A DNA stretch of 64,000 bases, from the NCBI RefSeq assembly GCF_900114655.1, contig NZ_FOTT01000012.1:18650-82649 (forward strand), written 5' to 3'. Every line of letters starts with the position of its first letter. Position 1 is the stretch's first letter. This DNA is from Candidatus Frackibacter sp. WG13. Lineage in GTDB: Bacteria > Bacillota > Halanaerobiia > Halobacteroidales > Acetohalobiaceae. Below are positions 17,730 through 27,247 of this stretch, one piece after another. The notes under the pieces were generated by a model, which searched no databases, was not told the DNA's origin, and worked only from the letters and a program-made list of their open reading frames with translations. Position numbers and translations under genes: made by a program.

Positions 17730-18314
17730 ATGAGAAGTGCAGAGATCAAACGCCAAACATCTGAAACGGATATTAAATTAAATTTGGACTTAGATGGGGA
17801 AGGGAGAAGCCAAATCAATACTGGCGTTCCTTTCTTAAACCATATGTTAGACTTATTTACTAAGCATGGACTATTTAATTTAGAATTAGAAGCTAGTGGT
17901 GACTTAGAAATTGATGCTCACCATACAGTCGAGGATATCGGAATCTGTTTAGGGAAAGCTATTAATGAAGCAGTAGGAGATAAAGCAGGAATTAAGCGTT
18001 ATAGTACAGAATATGTTCCTATGGATGAAGCTTTAATTTCAGTTTCACTAGATCTAAGTGGTAGAGCATACTTAGCATATGGACTAGAATTAACTAAAGA
18101 GCGAGTAGGAGACTTCGATACAGAATTAGTAAGGGAATTTATGCGAGCTGTTAGTTATAATGGAGGTATTACTCTTCACTTACGTCAATTAGCGGGAGAG
18201 AATACTCATCATATCATTGAAGCAGCTTTTAAAGCATTAGGGAGAACACTAAGGCAAGCAGTAGAGAAGGATGACCGTATTGACGGAGTGATGTCAACGA
18301 AAGGGAAACTTTAA
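17730..18314 (+). CDS. hisB: Imidazoleglycerol-phosphate dehydratase
   Basis: This is the monofunctional HisB dehydratase (194 residues), without the N-terminal phosphatase of enteric HisB. It shows the two manganese-binding repeats: DAHHTVEDIGICLG (about 69-82) and ENTHHIIEAAFKALGRTLR (about 163-181). AAGGAAGGA precedes the ATG. No histidinol-phosphate phosphatase lies in the operon; a PHP-type enzyme elsewhere must supply it. Confidence 0.95.
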   Translation: MRSAEIKRQTSETDIKLNLDLDGEGRSQINTGVPFLNHMLDLFTKHGLFNLELEASGDLEIDAHHTVEDIGICLGKAINEAVGDKAGIKRYSTEYVPMDEALISVSLDLSGRAYLAYGLELTKERVGDFDTELVREFMRAVSYNGGITLHLRQLAGENTHHIIEAAFKALGRTLRQAVEKDDRIDGVMSTKGKL

Positions 18315-18336
18315 TAGGCGATAGCGAGGTGAGATT

Positions 18337-18945
18337 GTGATTGCGATTATAGATTATGGCATGGGTAATCTGCGTAGTGTGCAGAAAGGATTTGAAAAAG
18401 TAGGAGTTGAAGCTCAAATCACTTCTGATGCTGATGAAATATTAGAGGCAGATGGGGTTGTTTTACCAGGTGTAGGTGCTTTTGGTGATGCTATGGATAA
18501 TTTGGATTCTACTGGGTTGATTCCTGTGATTAAGAAAGTAGTAAACAAAGGAACGCCATTCTTAGGTATCTGCCTTGGACTTCATTTGCTCTTCTCTACT
18601 AGTGAGGAGTGGGGAACTCAAGAGGGTTTAGATATTATTTCGGGAAATGTAGTTAAGTTTCCTAGCGATTTGGATAAGAAGATACCGCATATGGGTTGGA
18701 ATCAATTAGAGATAAAGAAAGAGACGGAGATATTTAAAGGATTGGAGTCAGGAACTTTCCAATACTTCGTTCATTCTTATTATGTTCTTCCTGATGATGA
18801 GGAAGTGGTAGCTACTACAACTGATTATGGTATTGAGTTTGTATCGAGTATACAAAAAGATAATATTTATGCTGTTCAATATCATCCAGAGAAGAGTAGT
18901 CAGAAAGGATTGCAGATTTTACGTAATTTTGGGGAGTTGATATAG
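18337..18945 (+). CDS. hisH: Imidazole glycerol phosphate synthase, glutaminase subunit
   Basis: HisH releases ammonia from glutamine for HisF. The 202-residue class-I amidotransferase has the nucleophile in GICLGLHLLF (about 77-86) and the His-Glu pair in YHPEKSSQKG (about 180-189). N terminus IAIIDYGMGNLRSV is typical. The start is GTG behind GAGGTGAG. Its stop overlaps the hisA GTG by one base. Confidence 0.95.
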   Translation: MIAIIDYGMGNLRSVQKGFEKVGVEAQITSDADEILEADGVVLPGVGAFGDAMDNLDSTGLIPVIKKVVNKGTPFLGICLGLHLLFSTSEEWGTQEGLDIISGNVVKFPSDLDKKIPHMGWNQLEIKKETEIFKGLESGTFQYFVHSYYVLPDDEEVVATTTDYGIEFVSSIQKDNIYAVQYHPEKSSQKGLQILRNFGELI

Positions 18946-19670
18946 TGGAGGTTATTCCAGCAATAGATATTCGTAATGGGAAATGTGTAAGGTTATATAA
19001 AGGAGATTTTGAGCAGGAGACAGTTTATGGTGAGCCATTAGAGATGGCTAAATTATGGGCTGATAAAGGAGCGACAAGACTACATATTGTTGATCTAGAT
19101 GGCGCTTTAGATGGGAAACCACAGAATTTAGGCTTGATTTCTGAAATTACCGATGAAGTTGATTTGCCGGTACAGGTTGGCGGGGGAATTAGAGACTTAG
19201 AGACGATTAAGCAATACTTAGAGATTGGTGTAGAACGTGTGATTATTGGTACTGCAGCTATAGAGAATCCAGAATTAGTGGTAGATGCGATCGAAGAATT
19301 TGGCTCGAAGGCAATAGTAGTAGGTATTGATGCTAAGGATGGTTATGTAGCTACTGAAGGCTGGTTAGAAACTTCGGATACTACTGCTGTTGAACTAGGT
19401 AATGCGATGAAGGAAAGAGGAGTAGAGTGGGTAGTATTTACCGATATTAGTAAAGACGGTACTCTTAGTGGTCCTAATATAGAGAGCACTCAGGAGTTAG
19501 CACAAGAGACAGAATTAAAAGTAATCGCTTCTGGAGGAGTATCTAAGTTAGCTGATATTGAAGCATTGCAAAAGATAGAAGAGTTTGGCGTTAAAGGTGT
19601 AATTACAGGTAAAGCATTATATAGTGGTAATTTAGATTTAGAAGATGCAATCGAAGTTAGTAGCAAGTGA
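18945..19670 (+). CDS. hisA: Phosphoribosylformimino-AICAR-phosphate isomerase
   Basis: HisA is the (beta/alpha)8-barrel isomerase acting before HisF. The 241-residue sequence shows IPAIDIRNGKCVRLYKGD with the catalytic aspartate at the N terminus, VGGGIRD (about 78-84) and the second half-barrel FTDISKDGTLSGPN (about 165-178). The GTG start overlaps the hisH stop codon. The ribosome site (GGGGAG) lies within the end of hisH. Confidence 0.95.
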   Translation: MEVIPAIDIRNGKCVRLYKGDFEQETVYGEPLEMAKLWADKGATRLHIVDLDGALDGKPQNLGLISEITDEVDLPVQVGGGIRDLETIKQYLEIGVERVIIGTAAIENPELVVDAIEEFGSKAIVVGIDAKDGYVATEGWLETSDTTAVELGNAMKERGVEWVVFTDISKDGTLSGPNIESTQELAQETELKVIASGGVSKLADIEALQKIEEFGVKGVITGKALYSGNLDLEDAIEVSSK

Positions 19671-19680
19671 GGTGTAAAAT

Positions 19681-20454
19681 ATGTTAGCTAAACGAATAAT
19701 TCCTTGTCTCGATGTCGATAAGGGTAGAGTGGTGAAGGGGATTAATTTTGTTGATATTAGGGACGCTGGTGACCCGGTAGAATTGGCTGCTTTTTATGAT
19801 CAAGCAGGTGCCGACGAATTAGTGTTTTTAGATATTACTGCTTCATCAGAGAAACGGGAGACAATGGTTGATGTGGTTAAGCGAACCTCTGAGAAGGTCT
19901 TTATTCCTTTTACTATTGGAGGAGGAATTCGAACGGTAGATGATATGCGTGAACTTTTAAAAGCAGGTGCCGACAAGACGTCAATTAATTCGGCAGCTGT
20001 TAAGAATCCGGATTTAATTGCCCAAGGAGCAAAAAGATTTGGTAGTCAATGTATTGTCGTAGCAATTGATGCCAAAAGAAAAGAAGATAGTGCAGATGAT
20101 AATCCAGAATGGGAAGTATACATCCATGGTGGACGCAAGGCTACTGGTTTAGATGCTGTAGAGTGGGCTAAAAAAGCTGAAGATTTGGGAGCCGGTGAGA
20201 TTTTGTTGACTAGCATGGATGGAGATGGGACTAAAGATGGATATGATAACGAGTTAAATTGTGCTATTTCAAGTAGTGTAGATATTCCAGTAATAGCATC
20301 TGGAGGGGCAGGTAGCCCTGATGATATCCTAGATGCTTTTGTAGATGGAGAAGCGGATGCTGCATTAGCAGCTTCAATCTTTCACTTTGATGAATATTCA
20401 ATTCAAGAAGTTAAAGAATATCTACAAAAAGAGGGGGTAGTAGTTAGGATATGA
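19681..20454 (+). CDS. hisF: Imidazole glycerol phosphate synthase, cyclase subunit
   Basis: HisF cyclises the HisA product with ammonia from HisH. Its 257 residues begin [22 protein letters not shown] and include [12 protein letters not shown] and the second catalytic aspartate region [15 protein letters not shown]. The [11 protein letters not shown] phosphate loop is intact. The end forms an ATGA overlap with hisIE. Confidence 0.96.
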   Translation: MLAKRIIPCLDVDKGRVVKGINFVDIRDAGDPVELAAFYDQAGADELVFLDITASSEKRETMVDVVKRTSEKVFIPFTIGGGIRTVDDMRELLKAGADKTSINSAAVKNPDLIAQGAKRFGSQCIVVAIDAKRKEDSADDNPEWEVYIHGGRKATGLDAVEWAKKAEDLGAGEILLTSMDGDGTKDGYDNELNCAISSSVDIPVIASGGAGSPDDILDAFVDGEADAALAASIFHFDEYSIQEVKEYLQKEGVVVRI

Positions 20455-21179
20455 GTTACTTAACAAGTTTAAATTTTAATGATAAGGGATTAATCCCAGC
20501 AATTATTCAGGATGTCGAAAGTGATAAAGTATTGATGATGGCCTATATGAATGAAGAGGCTGTCAAGAGAACTATTGAAACCGGTTATACTTGGTTTTGG
20601 AGTCGTAGCCGACAGAAATTATGGAGAAAAGGAGAATCTTCTGGACATTTACAGCAAGTAGAAGATATCTCTATCGATTGTGATGGCGATACTTTATTGG
20701 TTAAAGTAAAGCAGACTGGTGGTGCTTGTCATACTGGTTATTATTCTTGTTTCTATCAACACTTAAATTCTGATTTAGAGTTTGAGGAAGAGGGTGAGAA
20801 AGTATTTGACCCAGGAGAAGTTTATGAAGAGAAGACAGATGAAACTTCAACTGGCGAAGCACAGAATAAGAATCAATTGGTACCACAAGGACAGTTACCT
20901 CTAATCTTACAAGAAATTTATCAAGTAGTACTAGATCGTAAGAAGAATCCAGTAGAAGGTTCTTATACTTGTTATTTATTCGATGAAGGATTGGACAAGA
21001 TTCTTAAGAAGATAGGTGAAGAAGCAGCAGAAGTGATTATTGCTTCTAAGAATGATGAAGATGATGAGATTATTTATGAGGTTTCAGACCTATTATATCA
21101 TTTGCTGGTCTTGCTTAATTATCATCAGATTAATTTAAATCAGATTTATAATGAGTTAGCTGATAGATTTGGCAAGTAA
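20451..21179 (+). CDS. hisI: Bifunctional phosphoribosyl-AMP cyclohydrolase / phosphoribosyl-ATP pyrophosphatase
   Basis: This HisIE fusion (242 residues) performs steps two and three of the pathway. The N-terminal cyclohydrolase (about 10-115) has [17 protein letters not shown] and the zinc-site [13 protein letters not shown]. An acidic linker (about 116-145) leads to the C-terminal pyrophosphatase (about 148-240) with [10 protein letters not shown] and the acidic [13 protein letters not shown] helix. It is the last gene of the his operon; an ATGA overlap couples it to hisF. Confidence 0.94.
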   Translation: MSYLTSLNFNDKGLIPAIIQDVESDKVLMMAYMNEEAVKRTIETGYTWFWSRSRQKLWRKGESSGHLQQVEDISIDCDGDTLLVKVKQTGGACHTGYYSCFYQHLNSDLEFEEEGEKVFDPGEVYEEKTDETSTGEAQNKNQLVPQGQLPLILQEIYQVVLDRKKNPVEGSYTCYLFDEGLDKILKKIGEEAAEVIIASKNDEDDEIIYEVSDLLYHLLVLLNYHQINLNQIYNELADRFGK

Positions 21180-21220
21180 GGTTGTAAAGAGAGTAGTTTT
21201 TAATGAAGATATTTGATCAG

Positions 21221-21254
21221 GAGATAGTTCCTATATTTAGGAGCTATCTCTTTC
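21221..21254 (+). terminator. Terminator of the his operon
   Basis: GAGATAGTTCCTA pairs with TAGGAGCTATCTC (one G-T pair) around a 4-base loop, followed by TTTC. The T run is short but the stem is strong. Confidence 0.75.
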
Positions 21255-21343
21255 GCATATAAAATATATAGATGCAGAATAAACTTTCAAATTCAATTGA
21301 ATAACATTATTCAAAATCTAAATGAAATAGGAGTGGAAAAAAG

Positions 21344-22096
21344 ATGTCAGCGTTTAAATTAATTCTAATTTTGTTAGCAGGAACTGCAGCGGGGTTTTTA
21401 AATACTTTAGCTGGTGGAGGTTCTTTAATTGCAATTCCGGCTTTAATTTTTTTAGGATTACCTTCTGCAGTTGCGAATGGAACTAATCGAATTGCAATCT
21501 TAGTGCAGAATATTGTAGCAGTTACCAACTTTAAACGAAAAGGATATTCTGATTTCAAATTTAGCTTAAAGTTGAGTATTCCAGCATTTGCAGGTGCGAT
21601 CATTGGTTCAAGTATTGCTGTTAACTTGCCAGAAGAACTCTTTAATAAAATTTTAGGGATAGTAATGATTGTAGTATTAGCTCTTATCCTTTATAATCCG
21701 AAGAAGAGATTAGAGTCTACTATAGAAAAGTTAAGCTCTAGACGACAGTTAGGTGCAATGGTTGCTTTCTTTTTTGTAGGAATTTATGGTGGATTCATTC
21801 AAGCAGGAGTAGGTTTCTTATTTATTGTTACATTATCTTTAATTACAGGACTTTCTTTAGTAAGAATTAATAGTATTAAAGTCTTTGTTATTGCAGTATA
21901 TACGATATCTTCATTAGCAGTATTTATTAGTAATGGCAAAATTGATTGGATGTTAGGTTTAGTTTTGGCTGTAGGAAATAGCTTAGGTGCCTATTTAGGT
22001 AGTAATTTTGCAGTTAATAAAGGAGATAAATGGATTCGTGTTATACTTACAATTGCAGTATTAATCATGGCTGGAAAGTTGTTATTAGGTATTTAA
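21344..22096 (+). CDS. TSUP (TauE/SafE) family membrane permease
   Basis: The 250-residue polytopic protein has about seven to eight membrane segments in two related halves. The TSUP signatures NTLAGGGSLIAIPAL (about 19-33) and GIYGGFIQAGVGFLFIV (about 144-160) are present. Members export or import sulfite, organosulfonates or other small organic anions; the substrate cannot be told from sequence. GAGTGG precedes the ATG. It stands alone between the his terminator and the LysM gene. Confidence 0.85.
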   Translation: MSAFKLILILLAGTAAGFLNTLAGGGSLIAIPALIFLGLPSAVANGTNRIAILVQNIVAVTNFKRKGYSDFKFSLKLSIPAFAGAIIGSSIAVNLPEELFNKILGIVMIVVLALILYNPKKRLESTIEKLSSRRQLGAMVAFFFVGIYGGFIQAGVGFLFIVTLSLITGLSLVRINSIKVFVIAVYTISSLAVFISNGKIDWMLGLVLAVGNSLGAYLGSNFAVNKGDKWIRVILTIAVLIMAGKLLLGI

Positions 22097-22217
22097 ATCA
22101 TCATAATACTAATAAATTTTAATTGATAACCTCCTTAGTATTTTAAATAATTTACATACACAAAGATACGATTATTACATATATATGTACTACAGATGAA
22201 TAAAAGGAGGTTGAAAA

Positions 22218-23117
22218 ATGCCAGGTTTAGAAACAGCACGTGAAATTTTAAGTAGAGAAAGGGAATTACTTTCCTTATATAGACGGTTAGACAGTCAAGT
22301 AACAGATAGGGATTTAAATGAAATAGTTGATCAATTAATTAGATGTCAAGGAAATCAAATTGACATGTTAAATGAATTAATTGATGAATTAGAACCAGTA
22401 CCACCACCGCCAACTGTTAATTTAGCACAGCATGTTGTGCAACCAGGAGAAACTTTATTCTTGATTGCACAAAAGTATGGCACCACTGTAGCTAATCTAT
22501 TACGAGTTAATCCGGATATTGAAGACCCTGATGAAATCGAAGCAGGAATGATAATTAATTTGCCTATTCTGCTTCCATCACCACCTGATTGCTTCTTCAG
22601 GTATACAGTAGAAGAAGGGGATACATTATTTGAATTAGCGCAAAGGTTTAATACAACTGTTAATGAATTAGTCTTCTATAATAGTATTAGAAATCCTGAT
22701 TTAATCTTCCCAGGAAGGATATTGATTATCCCTTGTCCAGAACCAGGAGAAGGAGACTTAGATTTTGAAACTATAGCGCAAGATAATACTATTAACTTTA
22801 CAGGCTCAGTTGAAGATAGGCTCTTTGGAGCTGTCAGCAGAAGACAATTAAGAAGAAGATTAGACTCATTTGATATTCCAGTACCGAGAGGTATTGACTT
22901 TAATGACAATATAGTTATTGGTGGTATTGAATATGATATTGATGAATTGAGTCTTGCTGATGATATGGTTATTAGGGCAGAAGTAGAACGAAAAAGAAGA
23001 GGTTACCATTTGATTGAAGTACCAAAAGAACAATTACCTGAAGAAGGAACTTATATGTTAGAATTTGCATCAGATGGAGTAACTTTAGATGAAGATAGAA
23101 TAAGGATTAGATTTTAA
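22218..23117 (+). CDS. LysM-domain protein, possibly spore-associated
   Basis: The 299-residue protein has an N-terminal helical segment (about 1-58), a proline hinge, two LysM modules (about 74-118, VVQPGETLFLIAQKYGTT; and about 130-174, YTVEEGDTLFELAQRF) and a C-terminal beta-rich region of unknown fold (about 190-299). No signal peptide is visible. Secretion without one is common for spore coat or cortex-associated LysM proteins such as SafA-type factors, so a spore location is plausible but inferred. AAAGGAGGT precedes the ATG. Confidence 0.75.
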   Translation: MPGLETAREILSRERELLSLYRRLDSQVTDRDLNEIVDQLIRCQGNQIDMLNELIDELEPVPPPPTVNLAQHVVQPGETLFLIAQKYGTTVANLLRVNPDIEDPDEIEAGMIINLPILLPSPPDCFFRYTVEEGDTLFELAQRFNTTVNELVFYNSIRNPDLIFPGRILIIPCPEPGEGDLDFETIAQDNTINFTGSVEDRLFGAVSRRQLRRRLDSFDIPVPRGIDFNDNIVIGGIEYDIDELSLADDMVIRAEVERKRRGYHLIEVPKEQLPEEGTYMLEFASDGVTLDEDRIRIRF

Positions 23118-23136
23118 AAATTAAAAAACTTATCTA

Positions 23137-23168
23137 AAAGATGGCTGCTGATTCAGTAGCCATCTTTA
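23137..23168 (+). terminator. Hairpin (probable terminator) after LysM gene
   Basis: AAAGATGGCTGCTGA pairs with TCAGTAGCCATCTTT. The T tract after it is poor, so it is only a probable terminator. The 200 bases that follow, up to pta, are AT-rich and show no gene. Confidence 0.55.
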
Positions 23169-23372
23169 GCTAATTTATTAAAATTTAGTTTAGCACTTAT
23201 AAAAGAATCATATATATTTTACTAATAATTATTAAATTCAGAAAATAGAATCTTTAGACATAAATTAGCATAAAACAAGGAAACTATATATATAGTGTAG
23301 TATTGTATTAAGGTAGTACAAATCATCATAATTTAAATAATTATTCAATATAGGAAGAAGGAGGATATATTA

Positions 23373-24377
23373 ATGGGATTTGTAGCAGAAATTAAAGAAA
23401 AAGCTAAAGCAGCAGGTAAGACTATTGTGTTACCAGAGGGAATAGAACCAAGAATGATTAAAGCTACTCCTGAAATTTTAAAAGAGGGATTGGCTGAAGT
23501 TATTTTATTAGGTGATGAGGATGAATTAAATGGTATAGCTAAACAAGAAGGAGTAGATATTTCTGGAGCAGAGATAATTAATCCAGAAACAGCTGAAAAA
23601 TTAGATGAATTTGGTCAATCCTATTATGAATTAAGGAAGCATAAGGGGATTTCGAAGGAAGAAGCAAAAAAACAAATGACAGATTCACTCTATTTTGGAG
23701 CTATGCTAGTTAAGAAAGGGATAGCGGACGGGATGGTAGCAGGTGCATTAAATACTACGGCTAATGTCTTGCGTCCAGTAATCAGAATAATTGGTACAGC
23801 CGATGATGTTTCTATAGTTTCTGGTTCTTTCTTAATGATTGTGCCAGATTGTGAATATGGTGTTAATGGTAAGATGTTATTTGCTGATAGTGGTGTCTTT
23901 CCCGAGGGGTCTCCAGAAGAATTAGCAGAATTAGCTATTTCCTCAGCGGAAACTTTTGAAGCATTAACGGGGGAAGAGCCAGTAGTTGCTATGTTATCTT
24001 TTTCTACTAAAGGAAGTGCTGAACATCCATTGGTAGATAAGATGAAAAAAGCAGCTGAAATTTGTAAAGAAAAAGCACCAGAATTACAAGTTGATGGAGA
24101 GATGCAAGCTGATGCTGCTTTAGTGCCGGAGATTGGAGCTAAGAAGGCACCAGATAGTGATGTGGCTGGTAAAGCTAACGTTCTAATCTTTCCTGATTTA
24201 AATGGAGGAAATATTGCTTATAAGCTAGTGCAGAGATTAGCTAAAGCTGATGCCTTTGGTCCATTAATTCAAGGGACTGCTTTACCTGCTAATGATTTAT
24301 CACGAGGATGTAGTGTAGATGATATAGTAACAGTAGCGGCAATTACAGCTGTACAAGCTGTCTTTAAAGATAACTAA
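23373..24377 (+). CDS. pta: Phosphate acetyltransferase
   Basis: Pta converts acetyl-CoA and phosphate to acetyl phosphate, the first step of acetate-forming ATP synthesis. The 334-residue short form lacks the extra N-terminal domains of the enteric enzyme. Motifs include IVLPEGIEPRM (about 19-29), GMVAGALNTTANVLRP, the FADSGVFPEGSPEELA stretch and LSFSTKGSAEHPLVDKM. AGGAGG precedes the ATG. ackA follows after 43 bases, making the standard pta-ackA pair of a fermentative anaerobe. Confidence 0.95.
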   Translation: MGFVAEIKEKAKAAGKTIVLPEGIEPRMIKATPEILKEGLAEVILLGDEDELNGIAKQEGVDISGAEIINPETAEKLDEFGQSYYELRKHKGISKEEAKKQMTDSLYFGAMLVKKGIADGMVAGALNTTANVLRPVIRIIGTADDVSIVSGSFLMIVPDCEYGVNGKMLFADSGVFPEGSPEELAELAISSAETFEALTGEEPVVAMLSFSTKGSAEHPLVDKMKKAAEICKEKAPELQVDGEMQADAALVPEIGAKKAPDSDVAGKANVLIFPDLNGGNIAYKLVQRLAKADAFGPLIQGTALPANDLSRGCSVDDIVTVAAITAVQAVFKDN

Positions 24378-24420
24378 AATTAAATTACTAAGAGATAACC
24401 TAGAGGGAGGATATTAATTT

Positions 24421-25620
24421 ATGAGAGTTTTAGTACTTAATTGTGGAAGTTCTTCATTAAAGTATCAACTAATTAATATGGAAGATGAATCTGTGTTAGC
24501 TAAAGGTTTAGTAGAGAGAATCGGTATTGATGGTGCTTTTCTAGAGCATGAACCTACTAGCGGTGAAGAGGTTAAGATTGAAAATAAGATTGCTGACCAT
24601 AGTGTAGCTATTAAGATGGTGATTGATGCTCTTTTAGATGATAAGCATGGTGTAATTGAAAGTATGGATGAAATTAATGCTGTCGGACACCGAGTTGTAC
24701 ATGGTGGTGAGAAGTTTGCTGATTCAGTTTTAATTGATGATGAGGTTTATAATGCTATTGATGCAGTTAAAGATTTGGCTCCGTTACATAATCCACCTAA
24801 CTTATTAGGAATTGAAGTTAGCCAAGAGATGATGCCTGAAACACCAGATGTAGCTGTCTTTGATACGGCATTTCACCAGACGATGCCGGCTAAATCTTAT
24901 ATATATGCTTTACCTCATGAATTGTATAAAGAGCATGGAATTCGTCGTTATGGTTTCCATGGTACTTCTCATAAATACGTTTCTCAAAGGGTAGCAGAAA
25001 TACTTAATAAACCGATTGAAGAACTGAAGATAATTACTTGTCATTTAGGGAATGGTGCTAGTATGGCTGCTGTTGATGGTGGCAAAGTAATTGATACTAG
25101 TATGGGTTTAACACCGTTAGAGGGTTTGGTAATGGGAACTCGTTGCGGGGATATTGACCCGGCAATAATTCCATTTGTGATGGATAAAAAAGATTTAGAT
25201 ATTAATGAAGTAGATAATCTAATGAATAAAGAGAGCGGCGTAGCGGGAGTGTCTGGAATTAGTAATGACTTTAGAGATTTAGAGGAAGCAGCTAAAGAAG
25301 GTAACGAACGGGCTCAACTAGCTATTGATCTTTTCTGCCAGCGGGTGAAGAAGTATATTGGTTCTTATTCTGCTGTCTTAGGTGGGGTAGATGTTATTGT
25401 CTTTACTGCTGGGATAGGTGAAAATGGAATTGAAATTAGGGAAGATATTTTGGAAGGATTGAATTATTTAGGTGTTAAGTTAGATAAAGAGAAGAATGAT
25501 ATTCGAGGAGAAGAACAGATAATTACAACTGACGACTCAGATACTATAGCCATGGTAGTGCCGACTAACGAGGAATTAATGATTGCTCGCGATACTAAAC
25601 GACTAGTAGAAGAAGAATAA
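24421..25620 (+). CDS. ackA: Acetate kinase
   Basis: AckA makes ATP and acetate from acetyl phosphate. The 399 residues show [14 protein letters not shown] at the N terminus, [48 protein letters not shown] and FTAGIGENG, all in the usual order. Length is normal. GGGAGG lies 11-12 bases upstream of the ATG. A terminator follows. Confidence 0.97.
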   Translation: MRVLVLNCGSSSLKYQLINMEDESVLAKGLVERIGIDGAFLEHEPTSGEEVKIENKIADHSVAIKMVIDALLDDKHGVIESMDEINAVGHRVVHGGEKFADSVLIDDEVYNAIDAVKDLAPLHNPPNLLGIEVSQEMMPETPDVAVFDTAFHQTMPAKSYIYALPHELYKEHGIRRYGFHGTSHKYVSQRVAEILNKPIEELKIITCHLGNGASMAAVDGGKVIDTSMGLTPLEGLVMGTRCGDIDPAIIPFVMDKKDLDINEVDNLMNKESGVAGVSGISNDFRDLEEAAKEGNERAQLAIDLFCQRVKKYIGSYSAVLGGVDVIVFTAGIGENGIEIREDILEGLNYLGVKLDKEKNDIRGEEQIITTDDSDTIAMVVPTNEELMIARDTKRLVEEE

Positions 25621-25650
25621 ATAATTTAAGTTTAAATTTAAGTAAAAATT

Positions 25651-25693
25651 ATGGCTTCTAGCTCAAGTTTATGTGTGCTAGAAGCTATTTTTA
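25651..25693 (+). terminator. Terminator after ackA
   Basis: ATGGCTTCTAGC pairs with GCTAGAAGCTAT (one G-T pair) around a 14-base loop, followed by TTTTTAA. Confidence 0.8.
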
Positions 25694-25759
25694 ATAATAA
25701 ATATACCTAATATTAGATAAACTAATTAAGAAGCTTATTGCAAAAATTTTTTTTAAACC

Positions 25760-25789
25760 TTGACAAGATAATAATCTCTGTATTATAAT
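25760..25789 (+). promoter_or_regulatory. Sigma-A promoter for yceD-rpmF
   Basis: TTGACA (25760-25765) and TATAAT (25784-25789) are both perfect hexamers with an 18-base spacer, preceded by an A/T-rich tract. The pair is about 30 bases before the yceD start. Confidence 0.8.
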
Positions 25790-25818
25790 TAACAGTGGTA
25801 AACATGAGGTGAGTTATA

Positions 25819-26301
25819 ATGAAAATTGATATTAGTGATATTAGAGGAGATATTGGCGCTTTTAAAGAAGTGCATTTGACAAAAGAAGATGTTGATGTTC
25901 AATTAAAAGGACGGGATATTGAGATAGAGAATCCGGTAGAGATGGATCTTCAGGTGATTAATACTGATGAATCATTCTTGGTTACTGGTACTATTGATCT
26001 GTACTTAGCGGTCAAATGTAGTCGTTGCTTAAAGCCATTTGAAATGGCGGTGGAAGCTAAAGTTGAAGAGGAAGTATCAAAGGACAGGGTTGAAGTTGGG
26101 CAACTGACTACTATTGATATTGAAGATGAAGTAATCGATAGTATAATGTTAGCAGTTCCGATGAAACCGGTCTGTGATGATGAATGTGCTGGTTTGTGTC
26201 CAAGCTGTGGTATAAATTTAAATTTTGAAGACTGTGATTGCTTTATGCATACGGTAGATCCGAGATTAGCTAAATTAGAAGAATTATTAGATAATGATTA
26301 A
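25819..26301 (+). CDS. yceD: DUF177 / YceD family protein
   Basis: YceD-family proteins accompany rpmF almost everywhere and are linked to ribosomal RNA or ribosome assembly. The 160-residue sequence has a CSRCL motif in the middle (about 69-73) and a cysteine-rich C terminus (about 115-140: CDDECAGLCPSCG, then CDC), which look like zinc sites. GAGGTGAG precedes the ATG. rpmF follows after about 50 bases. Confidence 0.88.
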   Translation: MKIDISDIRGDIGAFKEVHLTKEDVDVQLKGRDIEIENPVEMDLQVINTDESFLVTGTIDLYLAVKCSRCLKPFEMAVEAKVEEEVSKDRVEVGQLTTIDIEDEVIDSIMLAVPMKPVCDDECAGLCPSCGINLNFEDCDCFMHTVDPRLAKLEELLDND

Positions 26302-26352
26302 TCTATTTATATATATTATGACTGCAAGCGAATCTATAAGGAGGTGTTAGGA

Positions 26353-26520
26353 ATGGCAGTACCTAAGCGACGTACTTCAAAGACTAGAAAGCGAAAGAGA
26401 AGAACACACTGGAAGTTGAATGCACCTAATTTAGTAGAATGCCCACAATGTGGTGAAGCTAAATTATCGCATAGAGTATGTAAGGAATGTGGACACTATA
26501 AAGGTAAAGCTGTTAAGTAA
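26353..26520 (+). CDS. rpmF: 50S ribosomal protein L32
   Basis: The 55-codon frame reads [20 protein letters not shown] at the start, typical L32, followed by two zinc-binding pairs, CPQC (about 30-33) and CKEC (about 43-46). Such four-cysteine L32 is the zinc-containing form. AAGGAGGTG lies just upstream of the ATG. The yceD-rpmF order is near universal, and here the pair directly precedes the fatty-acid operon, as in many bacteria. Confidence 0.97.
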   Translation: MAVPKRRTSKTRKRKRRTHWKLNAPNLVECPQCGEAKLSHRVCKECGHYKGKAVK

Positions 26521-26532
26521 ATAGATTGAGAT

Positions 26533-26566
26533 AAAAGTTCAGGGGATATATCCTTCTGAACTTTTT
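26533..26566 (+). terminator. Terminator after rpmF
   Basis: AAAAGTTCAG pairs with CTGAACTTTT, and an inner GGATA/TATCC extends the stem; a T run follows. Confidence 0.75.
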
Positions 26567-26577
26567 CTTATTTTTGC

Positions 26578-26606
26578 TTGAATCTTTAATTTCTTTAATA
26601 TATAAT
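26578..26606 (+). promoter_or_regulatory. Sigma-A promoter of the fapR-fab operon
   Basis: TTGAAT (26578-26583) and TATAAT (26601-26606) are 17 bases apart, directly upstream of the FapR-box-like site. Confidence 0.7.
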
Positions 26607-26623
26607 AATCAATGATGGTTAAG

Positions 26624-26640
26624 TTAGTACTAGGTCTTAA
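26624..26640 (+). promoter_or_regulatory. FapR operator
   Basis: TTAGTACTAGGTCTTAA closely resembles the Bacillus FapR operator. It is an imperfect palindrome (TTAGTAC against TTAAGAC). It lies about 10-30 bases downstream of the expected transcription start. A second TACTAGGTC half-site follows at 26641-26649, 13 bases after the first. Autoregulation by FapR, relieved by malonyl-CoA, is inferred. Confidence 0.8.
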
Positions 26641-26667
26641 TACTAGGTCATAGAGTTAGGTGGTAAT

Positions 26668-27246
26668 ATGGTTAAAAATTTGTCTAAAAAAGAAAGACAG
26701 AAAGTTTTACAAAAGAAAATAAGAGAGAATCCCTTTCTAATTGACCGAGAACTAGCAGAAATATTTGATGTTAGCATTCAAACTATTCGTTTAGATAGAT
26801 TAGAGCTTAATATTCCTGAAGTTAGAAAGCGAACTAAGAATTTGGCTAAACAAGCATATTCCAAAGTTAAATCTATTAGTGGTTGTGAGATTATTGGTAA
26901 ATTAGTCGATATAGAGTTAAATAATTCAGGAATATCTATATTAGAAACGAATGAAGATATGGTTTTAGAGAAGACTAAAATTGTTAGAGGGCATCATATC
27001 TTTGCTCAAGCTAATTCATTAGCAGTAGCTATACTTGATATTGACGCCGCTTTAACTGGTTCAGCTAAGACTAAATTTAAACGACCAGTTTATGTAGGAG
27101 AGAGATTAATTGCCGAGGCAACTGTTAATAATATAAGAGGAGATAAGTTTCGAGTTAAAGTTAAGACTAGAGTAAATCAAGAGGAAGTCTTTAGTGGAAA
27201 ATTTCTTGTTTTTTCTGGTGAAAAGTTAAGCAAGGAGGGGCACTAA
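26668..27246 (+). CDS. fapR: Malonyl-CoA-responsive fatty-acid repressor
   Basis: FapR represses fatty-acid and phospholipid genes until malonyl-CoA binds. The 192 residues have a DeoR-like helix-turn-helix (about 5-55: NPFLIDRELAEIFDVSIQTIRLD) joined to a hot-dog thioesterase-like effector domain (about 75-190: VRGHHIFAQANSLAVAILD). AGGTGGT precedes the ATG. It heads the operon and has its own operator upstream. Confidence 0.94.
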   Translation: MVKNLSKKERQKVLQKKIRENPFLIDRELAEIFDVSIQTIRLDRLELNIPEVRKRTKNLAKQAYSKVKSISGCEIIGKLVDIELNNSGISILETNEDMVLEKTKIVRGHHIFAQANSLAVAILDIDAALTGSAKTKFKRPVYVGERLIAEATVNNIRGDKFRVKVKTRVNQEEVFSGKFLVFSGEKLSKEGH

Positions 27247-27247
27247 A

